From contig ONPH01000173.1 in NCBI GenBank assembly GCA_900319655.1, positions 1 to 7,252 on the forward strand: a stretch of DNA of 7,252 bases, in the 5' to 3' direction. The stretch's first letter is position 1. Each line of letters starts with the position of its first letter. Both the position numbers and the translations under genes were made by a program. Positions 5,087 to 7,252 of the stretch are shown here, one piece after another. Under the pieces are notes generated by a model that did not search any database, was not told where the DNA came from, and saw only the letters and a list, made by a program, of their open reading frames with translations. The DNA is from an uncultured Eubacteriales bacterium. GTDB taxonomy: Bacteria > Bacillota > Clostridia > Oscillospirales > Acutalibacteraceae.

Positions 5087-5853
5087 CAATTAAGCGCGAG
5101 CTGAACAGGATTTCGCAGAACTACCCGGCTATACCGAAAATTCAGTATATCAACGGCGTGTTTGATTTGGAGACCGAGAACGCTGTCAAGAAGTTTCAGG
5201 AGATTTTTAACCTGTCCCCCGACGGAATTGTCGGCAAGGCAACTTGGTACAAAATCAAGCAGATTTTCGCCTCGGTAAAGCGGCTTTCCGAGCTTACCGG
5301 AGAGGGGCTGACAATCTCCGAGGTTTCCCGAAGATACACAAGAGAGCTTAGCATGGGCAGCCAGGGCGAGGACGTTGAGGCTCTGCAATACTACCTCGCG
5401 TTTATCGGCTACTTTTTTCCCGAGCTTCCGCCGATTCCGATTACGGGCTTTTTCGGTGAGTTCACGCGCGACGCGGTTTTCAGCTTTCAGAACACCTACG
5501 GACTGCCTGTGACGGGTGTGGTAGACGCGAACGTTTTTAACCGCATTGAACAGGTATACAACACGGTTGTCAGCGAGCTTCCTGCGAACTATCAGAGCGC
5601 TATCGGAGAGCCGTACCCGGGCAGATTTTTGGTTGAAGGCGACCGCGGAGAGAGCGTGAGGATTATTCAGGGATATCTGAATAAAATCGGTCAGAATGTT
5701 GAGCAAATCCCTGTGATTGAGGTTGACGGAATTTTCGGAGTGAGGACTAAAGCGGCGGTAATTGCGCTTCAACAGTACCTCGGAATTGAACAGACCGGCG
5801 CGATAGGCCCTGTTGAATGGGCTGAGATTATTACGCTGGGTAATAATCTGTAA
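5083..5853 (+). CDS. Peptidoglycan-binding repeat protein, C-terminal part of a SleC-like enzyme
   Basis: The 256-residue protein holds three PG_binding_1 repeats: an N-terminally incomplete one at about 5-62 (VFDLETENAVKKFQ, DGIVGKATW), one at about 88-160 (LSMGSQGEDVEALQYYL, GFFGEFTRDAVFSFQ, TGVVDANVF) and one at about 182-250 (VEGDRGESVRIIQGYL, DGIFGVRTKAAVIALQ). Repeat 1 lacks the usual opening helix motif (G-x2-G-x2-V-x2-LQ), as if the frame began inside it. The proposed start is GTG 5083, overlapping the previous stop (GTGA) and preceded by GAGGAG (5069-5074) at 8 bases, so translation by reinitiation is plausible. The protein would tether the lytic domain to cortex or cell-wall peptidoglycan. 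It has no signal peptide of its own, consistent with being the tail of a longer product. Confidence 0.78.
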   Translation: MTIKRELNRISQNYPAIPKIQYINGVFDLETENAVKKFQEIFNLSPDGIVGKATWYKIKQIFASVKRLSELTGEGLTISEVSRRYTRELSMGSQGEDVEALQYYLAFIGYFFPELPPIPITGFFGEFTRDAVFSFQNTYGLPVTGVVDANVFNRIEQVYNTVVSELPANYQSAIGEPYPGRFLVEGDRGESVRIIQGYLNKIGQNVEQIPVIEVDGIFGVRTKAAVIALQQYLGIEQTGAIGPVEWAEIITLGNNL

Positions 5854-5889
5854 AGAAAAAGAACTTTATTTGAGCGTTTGTTTTTAACT

Positions 5890-6007
5890 GTAGGGGCGGA
5901 CTAAAATGTCCGCCCGTGAACAGACGTTTGTTCTCGTCTTAATCCTTGATTTATAAAAACAAAATTTAACTGAACGACCTCGGGCGCACATTCCAGTGCG
6001 CCCCTAC
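5890..6007. repeat. MITE-like element with hairpin-forming 27-bp inverted ends
   Basis: The 5890-5916 segment and the reverse complement of 5981-6007 match at 23 of 27 bases, giving a 118-bp element. Each end folds into an 8-bp stem with a 6-base loop (GGGCGGAC/GTCCGCCC and GGGCGCAC/GTGCGCCC). A further GAACA/TGTTC stem lies at 5918-5933. No ORF is present. With the repeat at 6053-6126 it accounts for most of the 307-bp gap 5854-6160. The remaining stretches (5854-5889, 6008-6052, 6127-6160) show nothing clear; no T-tailed terminator for the peptidoglycan-binding gene is seen. Confidence 0.75.
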
Positions 6008-6052
6008 GATGTAAATTATATGTATGCATTTTGGTTTATAATGAGGCGTTTA

Positions 6053-6126
6053 AGGAAGAGCCGCCCCCTCAGTCAGCTAAAGCTGACAGCTCCCCCAAAG
6101 CTTACGCGTTGGGGGAGCCTTTAAAA
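6053..6126. repeat. Short hairpin repeat related to the 3781-4086 mosaic
   Basis: Two adjacent stems are formed: GTCAGCT/AGCTGAC (6072-6087) and GCTCCCCCAA/TTGGGGGAGC (6089-6118, 10-base loop). The terminal 18 bases (6109-6126) are the exact reverse complement of 3781-3798, and 6053-6075 matches 3890-3912 in 21 of 23 positions. It lies between two convergent genes and might slow polymerase, but lacks T-tracts on either side. Confidence 0.75.
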
Positions 6127-6160
6127 TATTTGCCAAACTTTTTATAATAACATTATGGGA

Positions 6161-7252
6161 TTAGATTGAGTCGAATGCCTCGGATAAATCGAAGATAATA
6201 TCGTCAATGTGCTCAGTGCCGATTGAAAGGCGGATTGTGTTCGGACGAATTCCCTGCTCCTCGAGCTCCTCGGCGTTGAGCTGTGAGTGAGTTGTTGAAG
6301 CCGGATGAATCGCAAGGGATTTTACGTCGGCAACATTTGCGAGAAGTGAGAAGATTTGCAGGTTGTCAATGAACTTTTTAGCCTCTTCCTCGCCGCCCTT
6401 GATGTCGAAGGTGAAGATTGAACCGCCGCCGTTGGGGAAGTACTTTTCATAAAGCGCCTTGTAGGGCGAGTCGTCGGTCGAGGGGTGGTTTACGCGCTCA
6501 ACCTTGGGGTGGTTTACGAGGAAGTCGATTACCTTTTTGGTATTCTCGGCGTGGCGCTCAACCCTGAGCGACAGGGTTTCGAGACCTTGCAGGAAGATGA
6601 AAGCATGGAAGGGAGAAAGCGTTGCGCCGGTATCTCTGAGCAAAATCGCCCTGATATATGTAACAAATGCCGCGCCGGGAGCTGCCTTTGCGAATACTGC
6701 GCCGTGGTATGAGGCGTTTGGCTCGGAGAACTGAGGGAATTTGCCGCTCTGCTCCCAATCGAAATTGCCGCTCTCGATAATTACGCCGCCGATTGCCGTA
6801 CCGTGGCCGCCGATGAATTTTGTCGCGGAATGAACCACGATGTCTGCTCCGTACTCAATCGGGCGGAGAAGATACGGCGTTGCGAAGGTGCTGTCTACAA
6901 CAAGCGGAATGTTGTGAGCGTGAGCGATTTGCGCGAGCTTTTCTATGTCGATAATATTCGAATTCGGGTTGCCGAGGGTTTCGATGTAGAGCGCCTTGGT
7001 GTTTTCGTCGATCGCGTTTTCAAAGGCGTTTTCCTCGTCGGGATTTACAAACTTAGTTGTAATTCCGTAGTTGGGCAGGGTATGCGCCAAAAGGTTGTAG
7101 GTACCGCCGTAGATTGTCTCGGCTGCTACGATGTTCTCCCCTGCCTTAGCAAGTGCCTGAATTGTGTAGCTGATTGCCGCAGCGCCTGAGGCTACCGCCA
7201 AAGCTGCCGTGCCGCCTTCAAGTGCGGCAATTCTGCGCTCAAAAACATCCTG
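6161..7252 (-). CDS. metY: O-acetylhomoserine sulfhydrylase (MetY), N-terminus beyond the window
   Basis: This PLP enzyme of the Cys/Met metabolism family joins O-acetylhomoserine with sulfide to give homocysteine for methionine synthesis. The frame is open to the right edge, so 363 residues are visible; a full protein is about 425, so roughly 60 N-terminal residues are missing. It reads from QDVFERRIAALEGGTAA through ASGAAAI and ETIYGGTYN (PLP phosphate region) and ETLGNPN to the PLP lysine in HSATKFIGGHG (residue 145 of the fragment, codon 6818-6820). Long forms (MetY rather than MetB/MetC) are indicated by the insert around GNFDW, KFPQFSEPNASYHG and the LLRDTGA segment. The C-terminal SLAIHPASTTHSQL and IRLSIGTEH motifs are intact. 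It is convergent with the SleC-like set; its promoter is outside the window. Confidence 0.93.
   Translation of the reverse strand, partial: QDVFERRIAALEGGTAALAVASGAAAISYTIQALAKAGENIVAAETIYGGTYNLLAHTLPNYGITTKFVNPDEENAFENAIDENTKALYIETLGNPNSNIIDIEKLAQIAHAHNIPLVVDSTFATPYLLRPIEYGADIVVHSATKFIGGHGTAIGGVIIESGNFDWEQSGKFPQFSEPNASYHGAVFAKAAPGAAFVTYIRAILLRDTGATLSPFHAFIFLQGLETLSLRVERHAENTKKVIDFLVNHPKVERVNHPSTDDSPYKALYEKYFPNGGGSIFTFDIKGGEEEAKKFIDNLQIFSLLANVADVKSLAIHPASTTHSQLNAEELEEQGIRPNTIRLSIGTEHIDDIIFDLSEAFDSI

Noticed and set aside
5062..5772. 236-codon open frame on the minus strand across the peptidoglycan-binding gene
   Set aside because: It is antisense to clear PG-binding repeats, with no start signal and no recognisable domain.
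6089..6118. Intrinsic terminator for the PG-binding gene or metY
   Set aside because: The stem is strong but neither side has a T-tract, and the same sequence recurs at 3781-3820 as part of a repeat family.
6803..7189. 128-codon plus-strand frame opposite metY
   Set aside because: It is antisense to conserved MetY motifs, including the PLP lysine region, and has no ribosome binding site.

Overview
The window looks like chromosomal DNA of a gut-type Clostridia bacterium, probably Ruminococcus-like (Oscillospiraceae). The reasons are AAAGGAG-type ribosome binding sites, a moderate GC coding style, an IscR-like Rrf2 regulator, a NusG_II/Gx-transporter pair, a SleC-like spore-lysin gene set, and intergenic regions filled with palindromic, MITE-like repeats. 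The lineage is an inference from gene content. No rRNA, tRNA, CRISPR array or transposase gene is visible.

Layout. 1-570: an Rrf2 regulator with its own promoter, a dyad over that promoter, and a bidirectional terminator. 558-1061 (minus): an unrecognised four-helix membrane protein. 1062-1172: a compact divergent promoter region whose two -35 boxes overlap, with a perfect 14-bp palindrome. 1173-3762: a rightward cluster made of a GH13 alpha-amylase-family enzyme broken by a frameshift from its C-terminal DUF1653 domain, a NusG domain II membrane-anchored protein overlapping it by one base, a 161-bp MITE-like repeat, and a Gx-family membrane protein. 3763-4149: no gene, but a hairpin-rich repeat mosaic. 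4174-5853: three tightly packed ORFs (Ig-like/carboxypeptidase-regulatory-like N-domain, SpoIID-like lytic domain, three peptidoglycan-binding repeats) that together match the architecture of one SleC-like cortex-lytic protein. 5854-6160: no gene, but two more palindromic repeats. 6161-7252 (minus): the C-terminal 363 residues of O-acetylhomoserine sulfhydrylase (MetY), open at the right edge.

How the parts relate. The amylase acts on alpha-glucans in the cytoplasm, as it has no signal peptide. The NusG_II and Gx proteins form a membrane pair that resembles EetA/EetB of flavin-based extracellular electron transfer loci, but no other gene of such a locus is present here. The SleC-like set would act on spore cortex or cell-wall peptidoglycan. 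MetY makes homocysteine from O-acetylhomoserine and sulfide.

Most noteworthy are two genes broken at domain junctions (GH13/DUF1653 and SpoIID-like/PG-binding), both of which seem to lack sequence at the break. Next are a leader hairpin that buries the Shine-Dalgarno of the SleC-like set, and several hairpin repeats whose copies differ by paired, structure-preserving base changes.
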